DNA of 64,000 nucleotides from Rana temporaria (taxonomy: Eukaryota > Chordata > Amphibia > Anura > Ranidae), in contig NC_053492.1 in NCBI RefSeq assembly GCF_905171775.1, positions 185,694,278 to 185,758,277 of the forward strand, written 5' to 3'. The notes beneath the pieces were generated by a model, which ran no database searches, was not told the DNA's origin, and saw only the letters and a program-made list of their open reading frames with translations. Shown piece after piece: positions 10,767 through 22,000 of the stretch. Each line of letters starts with the position of its first letter. The stretch's first letter is position 1. Made by a program: the position numbers and the translations under genes.

Positions 10767-11229
10767 TGCCGCGTACACACGGTCGTTTTTCGGCATGAAA
10801 AAAAACAAAATTTTTTAAAATGTCATTTAAAATGATCGTGTGTGGGTTTCACATTGTTTTTCGGCTTCTGTAAAAAATTATCGTGTGTGGGCAAAAACGT
10901 CGTTTTAAACCCGCGCATGCCCAGAAGCAAGTTATGAGATGGGAGCGCTCGTTCAGGTAAAACTACCATTCATAATGAAGTAAGCACATTCATCACGCTG
11001 TAACAGACAAAAAATCGTGAATCGTCTTTTGCTAACAAGGAATCAGCTAAAAGCAGCCCAAAGACGAATAGAACTTCCCCTTTTGAGTTCCGTCGTACGT
11101 GTTGTACATCATCGCGCTATGTTCATCTTTTTTCCAAAACAATGGTGTGTGGGCAACATCGTTTTTAATGACGAAGTTGGAAAAACGTTGTTTTTTTTCA
11201 TGCCGAAAAACGACCGTGTGTACGCGGCA
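10767..11229. mobile_element. TA-flanked MITE with ~38-bp terminal inverted repeats
   Basis: The left end TGCCGCGTACACACGGTCG, continuing through TTTTTCGGCATGAAAAAA, is mirrored at the right end up to CGCGGCA. TA lies at both edges (10765-10766 and 11230-11231), fitting a Tc1/mariner-superfamily target. The element is 463 bp with no transposase. It is the best-preserved member of a family with ends built on GTACACACGNTCG (also near 12381, 41496, 59991 and 62252). Confidence 0.85.
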
Positions 11230-12377
11230 TAAGTGATGTCCATTATACTTTTTTTTCGCACTAGCCCCCTCTTCTTCTCTATTGCTTATCTGCCTAACTT
11301 TGTTGCTTTTGTGTGGTTTTCGAAGATTGTTGTCATGGCAGATTTTTGCTTCATTGTGTTCCAGTACTGCTTGAATTCAGAAGAAGAAGGAGACACCCTG
11401 AAAAGTTGTCCTGAAAATGTAACTGTTAGGCCAGGGTTTAAAGAAAACTCTGCTTTTACAGTAGTTTTTCATCACTTCGATGTTAGCCATGTACACATAG
11501 GCCTTTACAGACAAATTAGAAGAGGAGCATTTACAAGCTAAGAAAAAAAACATCACCATTGCATATAGGATAGGAGCGCTTGAACAGAAAAAACGAGTTT
11601 AGTGCTTGAGCGTTCATTTGTGTTAATGGCCAGAATAAATAATATTCCAGCCAATGGAATTCAGTAACACTCAAACGCTTAACGCACCTGAACGCATCTA
11701 AACCCATGTGCAAAACCTGGATTAGGGTTCTGTGCCCCGAGGACAACGTAATACAAGCCAATTATAGCCTCAGGCTCTAATCACATGCTTGTCAAAATTA
11801 AACACTTACCTGAGTCTTCTCTCAATCCAGTGCTGTCCTGTCTGCAGAAGCTCTTCTCCCCTCTTCCTGGCCTTGCATGCTTTGCTGATAGCAGCATGAT
11901 CCATTGGCTCCTGATACTGTAAATCAAATACTGTGAGGAGGGACCGGGGGTCAGAACCAAGCTGTGATGTGTGTCAATACATGCACACAGCCCGGCTCTT
12001 GGGTGTGCCTGCTCAAGTACCATCATCGTAAGTGGCTTGCTATGTAGGTACTCAGAAGAGAGAAGCAGAGAGCACTGGCAGGGCACCCCAGTAGAGGAGG
12101 CTCTGGGCCGCTCTGTGCAAAACCATTGCACAGAGCAGGTAAGTATCTCATTTTTTTTTGTAAAAAAAAAAAGTTTACAACAGCTTTAACCCCAAAACAA
12201 TAATACAGTAATATATTGCAGCTTACCAGTCATTGCACAAGCAATAACAGCAACTATTTTTTTATTTTTGGATAAAGGTTTTACATAAATCAATAGCTGA
12301 TCATTATAAGAACTCCTGCCAGTGGTAAATGGTCTCTCTCAACCCTCAAGAGTTTGTTCTCTTGAAAAATAATAGAC
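11230..12377. other. Intergenic, partly diverged repeats
   Basis: No gene. A T-rich segment near 12136 carries CAGGTAAGTATC, a strong splice-donor consensus, within what looks like a dispersed repeat; similar flanking text occurs near 31110-31190. No downstream exon accompanies it. Confidence 0.4.
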
Positions 12378-13349
12378 TTAAGCCGTGTACACACGATCTG
12401 TTTGTCTGATGAAAACAGACCGATGGACTGTTTTCATCGGACAAACCGATCGTGTGTGGGCCTCATCGGTCTTTTTTATATCGGTGTTAAAAAATAGAAC
12501 ATGTTTTACATTTTTCCTATGGATAAAAAAACGATAGAAAAATACGATCGTCTGTGTGGAACTCCATCGGAGAAAAATCCACGCATGCTCAAAATCAAGT
12601 TGACGCATGCTCGGAAGCATTGAACTTAAAGTGGAGTTCCACCCATAAATATAACATTACATCAGTAGTTTTAAAAAAATGTCATTAGTCCTTTACGAAA
12701 AAAATTTTTTTTTTTAGATGCCTTCAAAGTGTTGTTGCTAGGCAGAATAGTTAATCTTCCCACTTCCTGCACCTAGGTGCTTAAGCTTCCTAACCTACAC
12801 CGCACAGACTCCTGGGAATGTAGTGGGTGTAACTTTCCAGGAGTCTGTGCACTCCCCAGTCTCAAAGAATCATGTGACTTGGACAGCACAGGTGCTGAAA
12901 CCTGATCTGACACTGCTTGTGCAGCACTGAGCATGTGTGAGATTTGCAAGGCTGAAATCCAGGAAGTCATACAGTCTGGCTTCATGATGCCCACACTTAA
13001 GATGGCCCCAGTCAATTTCTGTTTTATAAAGGTTGTTACAGCATTTAGACATGCTGTAACAACCTAACAAAACGGACCTTAGTTTACAGACTAACTTTAC
13101 TAGAATACATTAAGCTTGTGTATTACAGGGGTATTTATAGTTAAAAAGTGAAATTGTGGCCGAAACTCCGCTTTAATTTTTTTCGGCTCATCGTTCGTAG
13201 TGTTTTACGTCACCGTGTTTTGGCACGGTCGGAATTTAGTCTCATGGTGTATAGGCAAGACTGATGAAAGTCAGCTTCATCGGATATCCGACGAAAAAAT
13301 CCATCGGATTAGATTCCATCAGAAATCCGATCGTGTGTACAGGGCTTTA
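12378..13349. mobile_element. MITE of the TACACACGAT family, interrupted
   Basis: AAGCCGTGTACACACGATC on the left mirrors GATCGTGTGTACAGGGCTT on the right, with TTA outside both ends (12378-12380 and 13347-13349). The centre was invaded by a TTAA-flanked MITE (12630-13172). The halves rejoin as one inverted-repeat element if the insert is ignored. Confidence 0.75.
12630..13172. mobile_element. TTAA-flanked MITE (family A relative) nested in another MITE
   Basis: Begins AGTGGAGTTCCACCC and ends GAAACTCCGCT. TTAA occurs at 12626-12629 and 13173-13176. It lies wholly inside the element 12378-13349 and is therefore younger than it. Confidence 0.75.
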
Positions 13350-13389
13350 CTGTCTGGATCACCAGATGAGAATAAAGGAAAGAAAGCCT

Positions 13390-13793
13390 AAGGCTGGGTT
13401 TACACCAAATATGGACACGGCTCACAGCAGGCATCCGGTCAGTGTCGCCCCCCTAATCCATGCGTCCGGCCACCTAATCTACATGTGGAATGCATTGATT
13501 CCAATGTGGGTTATTTTTTTTAGAAGCATTTGATTAGAGCCAGAGGTTCTAATAGGATTTAAAAAAGGGTGGGCTCAGGGCGCAGAGCACTGCGTCCCAA
13601 GCCCACCCACTTGTGTTTCTGGTGCAGTTCCATTGAAGTCTATTACCCGCAAATTGTGGGAAAAAAGTCCCTGACCCTTTCCAAAAAACACACTGGCCGC
13701 AAAATGCATTGTACCGTAGGAAACCATGTTAAATGGACTGTAGTGCGTTTCCGCAAAACGCACTAAAAACGCATAGGTGTGAACCTAGGGTTA
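13390..13793. mobile_element. MITE of the TTCACAC family
   Basis: CTAAGGCTGGGTTTACACC on the left is the approximate inverse of GGTGTGAACCTAGGGTTAAA on the right. Related ends occur near 16314, 35690, 37480, 46041 and 51715, always as inward-facing GGTTCACAC / GTGTGAACC pairs. Confidence 0.65.
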
Positions 13794-14884
13794 AAGACAT
13801 TAGTGGATCCAGAGCAAATCATCTAATGGGTGGGCCCTCTCAACACACAGTTTGTTCAGCAGCTCCATACAGAATAATGTATCAAACCCATTTTCAAAAT
13901 GTGACTTTAGTTTAACTTGCAAATGTGTGCCCACTCATGATCTGAATACCTTTGGGAGTGGGTGCATGCTGGTTTTTCTATAATTCCGTAGGACAGTTTC
14001 AGGTCATGTTCTTTTTTTTAGCAATCACCTTGCTTATGCTTGCCACCCACTCATCAATTTTGCATATGTTCTTTATCCAGTTTTCTAATCATGAAGGAAA
14101 ATGTATTTTGGGTTTCTAAATGCGCGTTAGCTGTTTTTTTTTTTAAATTATTTAAGTTATTCTAAATTAAGACACAAAATCGTCAGTGTGCTTTTCTTAT
14201 GTTATATATGTATCCTAATGACTTTATCTTAAAAATGTTATTAAGAATGGTGTGGCTTATAAGTTCACCCTTTCACAAAAAAAAGCAAGGTGAATTAACA
14301 ACCACCCCCCCCCCATCAATGCCGCACTTACCTTGATGGGTGATTGGCTGCACTGCCCATGCAGACAGTGAAGCCCTGCTCTTCTCCCGCTTCTTTCCTT
14401 GGGGCTTCCAGGATAAATCAGAGTCATTTGTATTGGTCAAAGTGGTCACCAATCAGAATCACTCAGATCTGTCCCGGAAACCTAAAGAAAGAAGTGGAAG
14501 AAGAACAGGGCTTTCAATTCCCAGGACCACTGTGCCAGTTTCGCGGGCAGTGACAGACAATCACTCACGGAGGTAAGTGCAGCGGGGACCAGGGGAGAGG
14601 TTGGAGGCTGTTATTTCACCTTATTTTATAAGTACTTTTAAATACTGGCAAACCCTAACATGATGACATTTAGTCCTTGTTCACACCGGCTGCGGCTTTG
14701 AAATACTTCAGTGCGATTTCAAGGCTTTAGACTTGCATGTGAAGTCTAATGAAGGAAAACTTCAAATAAACTCTGTAGCTCTGACAATGGCTCCATTGCT
14801 GGTTGGTTACCGCTGTCCAGTTGCTATTCCATAAGAGTTCAATACTGGTTCTAGTATAGATCTGTGAAGTCATTTTCTCTGAGT
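13794..14884. other. Intergenic, unassigned
   Basis: No exon with paired splice signals. A repeat-like segment at 14280-14640 carries CACGGAGGTAAGTGC near 14566, another donor-like motif without a gene around it. Confidence 0.4.
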
Positions 14885-14899
14885 CGATTTAGGTTTTAT

Positions 14900-14960
14900 C
14901 CTGTGTTGACCCTGATGAAGGGGAAGTGGGGTTGCCCCCGAAATGTGTTGGATGTTTTTA
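14900..14960 (+). other. Candidate hammerhead-like core (CTGATGA ... GAAA)
   Basis: CTGATGA (14912-14918) is followed by a G/C-rich hairpin and then GAAA (14940-14943), the order of the conserved hammerhead ribozyme core. The base pair next to the core would be A-C rather than G-C, and I could not find convincing outer stems, so activity is doubtful. A remnant of a retroelement that once carried such a motif is the likeliest reading. Confidence 0.3.
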
Positions 14961-15334
14961 TATGACTTTTTTTTATTAACATTTAAAATCACGCTGGACG
15001 ATTTCATCCAGTTTTGGTCTTGCGCTCCTTTCTGCATTTCTATCCTAGAGTTGAAGGCACGTTCCTTTCAAGCTGCAAAAGATGAAATCAGCAATAACAA
15101 GCAGAGAGAGGTGAATCGAGGAGTTCATACTTTATTAGGGAGTTTTTCAAAGTAGTCTCTAAAGTCCTAGACTTCCCCATCCCTGCTTCCCCCCTAACAG
15201 GAAGCTTTTCAGAACTAAAGCCTCAAAGATTACATTTTTGCCACAAACTGGTCCTTATGTTTCCCATAATGGCCAAACAACAGGCAGGGTCCCAGCACAC
15301 TATGTATACAGAGACCTCTTTCCCAAGATTATTA

Positions 15335-15720
15335 TTATTATTATTATACAGGATTTATATAGCGCCAACAGTTTGCACAGTGCTTTACAACATGAAGGCA
15401 GACAGTACAAATCAGTACAGGAGGAATAAGAAGGTCCTGCTCATTAGAGCCTACAATTTAGAAGGGAGGGTCAAGTGGAACAAAAGGTAATAACTGAGCT
15501 GATGGAGAAAATCAAACTAAAGTTGTTAGGTGTGGGTAGGATAGGCGTCTCTGAAGAGAAGGGTTTTCAGGGATCGTGTAAAAACTAATAGAGTAGGAGA
15601 TAATTGTACAGATTGGGGTAAGGCATTCCATAGGATTGGAGAGGCTCTGGAAAAGTCCTAGAGCCCAGCATGGGAGGAGGTGACGAGGGAGCTAGAGAGC
15701 AGGAGGGTTTGAGAAGAACG
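15335..15720. repeat. Dispersed repeat with TTTATATAGCGCC motif
   Basis: Begins with a TTA-type microsatellite and ACAGGATTTATATAGCGCC, followed by GTGCTTTACAACATGAAGGC and about 300 bases of family text. A short second copy with the same start is at 38445-38515. This block recurs in many vertebrate genomes, but I cannot assign its class. Confidence 0.65.
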
Positions 15721-15768
15721 AAGGATGTCCCACATTGGCAGGGGCAGGGCCGCTAAAGTCTTGTTATA

Positions 15769-16238
15769 CAGTGGAACCTCGGATTGCGAGTAACGAGGTT
15801 AACGATTGTTTGGTAATAAGATCACTGTATTTTTAAAAATCCTAACTCGGTTTGCGAGTGTTGTCTCGCAAAACGGGCAGGATTCAGGCCAAAGTGGTGT
15901 GCAGTACCACGTTTGGCCTGAGGTGCGGGGTGCCGGAACTGAGCGGAGTCGAACAGCGCTATTCGGAGCCTTTCATAAATGCTCGGAAAGACACGGAAAT
16001 ACTCCTTTGCAAGGTTTGCCGAGGTCAGCTGTCCTCGGGCCTTTACGGCTGTTTCCGAGGCTCTCTGGCACCCCCCACCTCTGGCCACATACGGTATTGC
16101 ATGCCATTGAAGTCAATGCGGAACAAATTATTTTTGTTTCCATTGACTTCAATGGGGAAACTCGCTTTGATATGCGAGTACTTTGGATTACGAGCATTCT
16201 CGTGGAACGGATTATGCTCGTAATCCAAGGTTCCACTG
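15769..16238. mobile_element. TA-flanked MITE, pogo/Tigger-like ends
   Basis: CAGTGGAACCTCGGATTGCG at the left and the inverse, ending AAGGTTCCACTG, at the right. TA lies at 15767-15768 and 16239-16240. The interior is GC-rich and contains a shorter inverted repeat around CATTGACTTCAATGG. Several overlapping open frames have no domain. The pogo/Tigger label rests on the resemblance of the termini. Confidence 0.8.
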
Positions 16239-16313
16239 TACATGGTAACACTTCACTCATTACTCTGGGGACCTGTAGAAGCTACTTAAGCAACTACACT
16301 GCCTACACTCACT

Positions 16314-16648
16314 AAGCCTAGGTTCACACTAATGTGGTGTATGAAACCCAGTGATCCATGCGTGTTTCCCCGCAGCGCATTCAAATTGCACTGCCCTTGC
16401 GATCTGCAATGGTTCTCAGTGCAATCTTAGTCACACCACAAATGCAGGTCACAAATGCCATAATTACCATACAATCCAGTTGCAGAGCCGTTCCAAAATT
16501 GGTGCATGCACAACTTTTGTGTGATTTAAACCGATTCAAAATAAATGGGCTCAAATCGCAGGGCATTAAATCATATGTGAGTTGAACAGGAATGTGGTGC
16601 CGCTCCTGTGCGATCACATGCAGTTTATGGTGTGAACGGAAGCTAAAA
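16314..16648. mobile_element. MITE of the TTCACAC family
   Basis: CTAAGCCTAGGTTCACACTA at the left pairs with TGGTGTGAACGGAAGCT at the right. The interior is unrelated to coding sequence. Confidence 0.6.
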
Positions 16649-17057
16649 GGGTTCCTTGCACTAACTATGGAGACACCTAGTGGCTAATTTGGGGAACTAG
16701 AGGGGCCCCCATTTTACATGACAATTTAATTGGGCTTAAAATTAGATAAAGCGTGCCTGTAGTTTGCTTTTATTTGTTACTTCCATTATTAGGCAGGTAA
16801 ACCTCCAAAACCTATTAAAAATGTGTGTGATAAATGAAAAATCAAGCTGCTCTTTTCAGTAGAGGAAGAAGTGGTAACCATAATCAATAATGCAAATCAC
16901 ATAGTGTGTGCAAAGCCAGTTTTTTAACCACTCGTGCTGTATTGCTTTGTGTGGAGCCTGTATGAAGCCTGCAGCAAGGAAGTGTGGAGCTCGGGAATAA
17001 ATGCCTCCTCTGGGAGTTTTTCGGCCAGGCTTTGGGGAGTATGTAAATGGCCTACAC

Positions 17058-17310
17058 CAGGGGGTCTCCAAACTTTCTAAAGAAAGGGCCAGTTTACTGT
17101 CCTTCAGGCTTTAGGGGGGTCAGAATGTGCCCAGTAGGAATAAACAATGCCCAATCTTTGGTATTAGGGGGATAAATAGTTGGTGTCAGTGGGAAGAATA
17201 GTGCCCCATTGTTGGCGTCAGTGGGAAGAATAGTGCCCCATTGTTGGTGTCAGTGGCAGGAATAAGAGCTGGGCAAAGGCAAGCAAAGGGCTGCAGTTTA
17301 GAGACCACTG
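17058..17310. mobile_element. Short hAT-like element
   Basis: CAGGGGGTCTCCAAACT and its inverse partner AGTTTAGAGACCACTG bound a 253-bp element. The 8-bp flanks are GCCTACAC and ACCTACAC, a target duplication with one mismatch. Interior repeats GGAAGAATAGTGCCCCATTG occur twice. Confidence 0.8.
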
Positions 17311-17420
17311 ACCTACACCTATAGCGAGGGCATTAGTCAAAGCAGAACAGTTTGCTTTTATCTACAGGCACCTCTTACCTACATAGACAATTCTTTGGTA
17401 ATGGTAAAGGGACCTTGTAA

Positions 17421-18466
17421 CCACTTACTGCCCAGCCGTCACTCTGCTATAGGCCAGGCGGGAAGTTGCGTTATCCTACCTGGGTGTCATATGATGTGCA
17501 GCCGGATAAGCCGTACCTGCGGGGGCGAGCATTGTGGCGACCGGTGGCGCTGTGTGTCACTCTGACACACCGCAACTCCAATCGTGGTAAAGAGCCTATG
17601 ACGTAGGCTCTTTACCATGTGATCAGCTGTGACCAATCACAGCTGATCACAGCACTTAACCTGAAAGTGCCGGTAAACGTTTTTCCTCGGTTCACGCTGA
17701 CAGGGAGAGCCGACCGGCGGCTCTCCTGTCAGTGGGGGGGGGGGGGGTGTGCACTGATGATCAGTGCATTGATTATCAGCTCAGCCCCCTTCAGAGCTGC
17801 CCACCACAGCTGCCAATCAGTGCCCACCAAAGTGCCAGTCAGTACCCATCAAAGTGTCAATCAGTGCCCATCAAAGTGCCAATCAGTGCCCATCAGTAAC
17901 GTCTGCCAGTGCCCTTCACAGATGCCAATCAGTGCCCATCAGTAATGACTGTCAGTACCTCACCATCAGTGCTGCCTATCAGTGCCATCTACAGTATTAG
18001 TCTCCATCAGTACCATCTATTAGTGCCCATTAGTGCTGCCTTTTAGTGCCCATCAGTGCCCATGGTCAGTGCCTATTGGTGCCCATTAGTGCTGCATATC
18101 AGTGCCGCCTATCAGTGCTCATCAATTCTACATATTAGTGCCTCCTCATCAGTGCCACCTTATCAGTACCAACTCATCAGTGCCCATCAGTGAAGGAGAA
18201 AACTAAATTGTATAACAGAAACAAAGAAATAAAAAATGTTCACAAAAGTCAGTCATTTTTAGTTTGTTTGGCAAAAAATGAAACCCCCAGTGGTGAATTA
18301 ATACCACCAAAAAAAAAAGCTTTATTTATGGGAAGAAAATTATAAAAAAATAGTTTGAGTACAGTGTTGTATGACTGTGTAATTGTCATTCAAAGTATGA
18401 CAGTGCTGAAAGCTGAAAATTGTCCTGGGCAGGAGGGGGGGGGGGGAGTGCCCGGTATTGAAGTGG
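17421..18466. mobile_element. CCACTT...AAGTGG element with internal tandem repeat
   Basis: Starts CCACTTACTGCCC after GTAA and ends TTGAAGTGG before TTAA. The middle (about 17800-18200) is a degenerate array of TGCCAATCAGTGCCCATCA. The copy at about 24068-24760 shares its core AGTGCCGGTAAACG and CGCTGACAGGGAGAG. A non-autonomous TTAA-type DNA element is inferred. Confidence 0.65.
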
Positions 18467-18829
18467 TTAATGTGCTTGGTTATTGCTTTGTTCCTCTGCA
18501 TGCTGCATGTATATCGTATGTGCTGTAATTTAGTGTTATTATATGTTACAGCGCCTCACAATGGCCTGTGTGAGAATGCAGCCTGGTCTATTTTTTCAGC
18601 ACATAAGGGGGATGCCTTGTTCTTGTGTAAGGAACACAATACTGTGTGATTGAGCCCTAATTATTAAACACTCAGAACGTGTTCATGTCATTAGAATAGC
18701 ATGGCAGTCAGAGGACTTTTCTATGGAGACTTCCCAGGTGACTGCACACGTTTCTTCCTATAGAAATGTAATCCCTATAGGAGAATAGAGCACAGTCACC
18801 ACACATCAGCACGACCTGGCCACACCCCC

Positions 18830-18992
18830 GCCCTCTCCTGATTGGGTGAACCCGCGGCATCCTGGAAGCTAGGGGGGAACTCAGAGCTCATGTACCTAAA
18901 CACGGGGAGCGCTTTTCCTGTTACACCCTTCTTGTGTGTTTCCAATTTGATTCCGGGCACGTGTTTCCGTTCGCAAATCCTGTGTGATAGGA
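18830..18992 (+). promoter_or_regulatory. LSG1: Probable LSG1 promoter and 5' UTR
   Basis: GC-richer than its surroundings. It holds an inverted CCAAT box (ATTGG, 18841-18845), an ETS-like TTCCGG (18951-18956) and a palindromic E-box CACGTG (18958-18963) 30 bases before the start codon. No TATA box is seen. CACGTG is the MYC/MAX site common in ribosome-biogenesis promoters. The transcription start is not determined, so the E-box may lie in the promoter or in the leader. Confidence 0.55.
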
Positions 18993-19085
18993 ATGGGGAA
19001 GAAAAAAGCAGCATGTGGTTTAGGAAGAGCCCTGATCCGAGACCAAACTCAGAGCCAGAGGGGGCAGCGGATGAAAGATTCCTGG
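18993..19085 (+). CDS. LSG1: LSG1 coding exon 1
   Basis: Encodes the start MGKKKAACGLGRALIRDQTQ and ends ...MKDSW before the donor GTAAGT. Phase 0. The basic N-terminus and the GRAL-R-QTQ pattern match vertebrate LSG1. Confidence 0.93.
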
Positions 19086-22000
19086 GTAAGTGTTCCCTCT
19101 GACATGTGTGCCAGGCTGGGGAAGGGGGCTGATAGAACCTGACACCCCTTTATATGTAGGCTGCTTCATTCTCTGCGGGGTTGTCACCCTCTGATATGTG
19201 ATGGCAGCTGATAACATTATGGCACCCAATTTTATCTCATCCTCTGTGGGGTTGTCACCCCCATATGTGTCTGGGGACTGGTACATCATAACGCACCTTT
19301 ATATCTAGGCTGCCTCTTTCTCTGTGGGGTTGTCACCCCCTGATATGTATCATGACACCCCTTTTATAATTAGGGTGCCTCGTCCTCTGTGGGGTTGTCA
19401 CCCCCTGATATGCTTCTGATGGAAGCAGACATAGCATGACGCCCCTTTTATATTGTGCCTCATCCTCTGTGAGGTTGTCACTCTCTGATATGCATCTGAT
19501 GGGGTCAGTCATGTTCTATATGCTTATATCAGAGAGCGACAACCCCACAGAGGACACGGCACCTCAAATATAAAAGGGGTGTCATGTTCTATATTCTTCC
19601 ATCAGATGCATATCAGAGAGTGACATCCCCACAGAGGATGAGGCACATTAAATATAAAAGGGTCGGCCATGTTTCATATGCTTACATTTAATGTGCCTCA
19701 TCTTCTGTGTGGTTGTGTCTCTCTGATATGCATCTGATGGGAGCAGATAGAGCATGACACCCCTTTTATAATTAGGGTGCCTCGTCCTCTGTAGGGTTGT
19801 CACTCTCTGATATGCATCTGATGGGAGTACATAGGACATGACACCCCTTTTATAATTTGGGTGCCTCGTCCTCTGTAGGGTTGTTACTCTCTGATATGCA
19901 TCTGATGGGAGTATATAGGATATGACACCTCTTTTATAATTGGGGTGCCTCGTCCTCTGTGGGGTTGTCACTCTCTGATATGCATCTGATGGGAGTATAT
20001 AGGACATGACACCCCTTTTATAATTGGGGTGCCCTGTCCTCTGTAGGGTTGTCACTCTGATATGCATCTGATGGGAGTATATAGGACATGACACTGCTTT
20101 TATAATTAGGGTGCCTCATCCTCTGTAGGGTTGTCACTCTCTGATATGCATTTGATGGGAGTATATAGGATATGGCACCCCTTTTATATCTAGGCTCATC
20201 CTCTGTGGATCTTTTTTTTTACTAACTGATCCTCTTGTACAGGGATAGTCCCTATGTATGTATTGTTTCCCCAGACAGTCTTTTTGTGTTACTAATACCA
20301 AGCTACATTTTAAATGACTGCTTATTTACCACAGTCAATGTTTAAAAAAAAATTGTTGGTGCTTACACCCGATTCCTGTATGTATCAGACACCTGGTACT
20401 GAGGTTAGAGTGTGCATTTTGGGGGCCCCTCTTTCTCAGTGTGCTCCCTCTTCACTGCACCCAACACACAGACACATGGCTAAGGAGTTTTTTTTACTGG
20501 GGTGAAGGGACCTGAAAGATTAGTTCCCCCATCAGGTCTTTTGATTGACACGGTTAGGGATGAGCTCAGACATGTTTTGACACAAGTCCAAACCTGACAA
20601 AGTTTTCCCACCTGAAAGCTGTCAAAGCCGATCATAGCCGGCAGGAGCATGCCCCGCACATATGCAAGAGGCGTATATAGCTGCAGCTGTGGGGTGGGGA
20701 ATACCTCCAACAGCTATTATTGGCTGTCAGCTTTTACATCTTCCTGGCTGGATCGCTCAGATTGGCTTGAACCCGTGTTTGAACATGACTAAGCTTATCC
20801 CTTTTATGGCAGTGGGCGGATGTACAGATGCTATTCAGTCCAATCGTGACTTTTAAATCCACCCACTACCAATCCAAAAGCAAGGCGTATCTGATGGGGA
20901 ACTGGTTTCTTAGGCTTTGCCCACCCAACAGATGCTGTGGGGGACTAGTGCCCCATCAGGTCTGCCTTCCCTATGAGCTTCTTGTTCCACGTTTTAGGCA
21001 TTTCCCTGAAAATAACCTAGGTTTAAATCAAAGTATTGTCTATTCTTTGCTTGCTTTTCTGAAGTGTGTGTTTTTTATATATAATGTATATTTTAAATAT
21101 TCTGTAACATCATTTTATTGTAGTGGGGTGCAGCAAAATGCATCTCAACAAGACATGTCAACAAGCTCCAGGCCCATGCAAAGGGAAACTCTCCAGTGAG
21201 TTAGAATGTCACTATTTGACACACGCCTCTATCTGCGGAGATGCCTAGAACACTCTTTTTTAGGTTTTTAGAAAACGACAACAAATGCGAACAATGCTTT
21301 AAATCCTTAAAGCTGAATTCCAGGATTTCGGACACTTTGTGAAAAATGAAGGCACACTATGAGTTAAAGGGGTTGTAAAGGTAAAAAAACATTTCCTAAA
21401 TAGCTTAATTTACCTTAGTGCAGTCCTCCTTCACTTACCTCATCCTTCCATTTTTGCTTTTAAATGTCCTTATTTCTTCTGTCACTTCCTGTTCTTCTGT
21501 CTGTAACTCCACACAGTAATGCAAGGCTTTCTCCCTGGTGTTGAGTGTTGTACTCGCCCCCTCCCTTGGACTACTGGAGAGTCAGGATGCCCACTAACAC
21601 ACAGCTCCTTTCTCTATCTGCAACGTGGAGAGCGTCCTGACTCTCCTCTAGTCCAAGGGAGAAAGCCTTGCATTACTGTGTGAAGTTACAGACAGAAGAA
21701 CAGGAAGTGAGGATTTCTCAGAAGAAATAAGGACATTTAAAAGCAAAATGGAAGGATGAGGTGTAAGTGAAGGAGGACTGCACTAAGGTAAAGGAAGCTA
21801 TTTAGGAAAAACATTTTTTACCTTTACAACCCCTTGAAGTCCAAGGAGCTGCATGATATCTCCTGAGCTTATCTCTATTATTTTTATCTGACACATTTAT
21901 TGCTCTGCTGGGAATTACACTTTGAGACACTTGGGGCTATGAGAGAGGAGAAAGCCACACAGAGCAGCTGTGCCAACCCTCGCCCCTCTGTCCATTCAGA

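Noticed and set aside
15806..16315. 169-codon open frame on the plus strand
   Set aside because: It lies almost wholly inside a TA-flanked MITE and extends past its end; overlapping frames on both strands are equally long and none has a domain.
1..18780. FAM43A, the gene on the other side of LSG1 in mammals
   Set aside because: FAM43A is a single large coding exon in mammals; no open frame of that size or matching sequence exists here, so it must lie further away or be absent.
19648..20094. 148-codon minus-strand frame with 28-residue repeats
   Set aside because: It is produced by the 84-bp satellite unit in LSG1 intron 1; the other phases are also unusually open.
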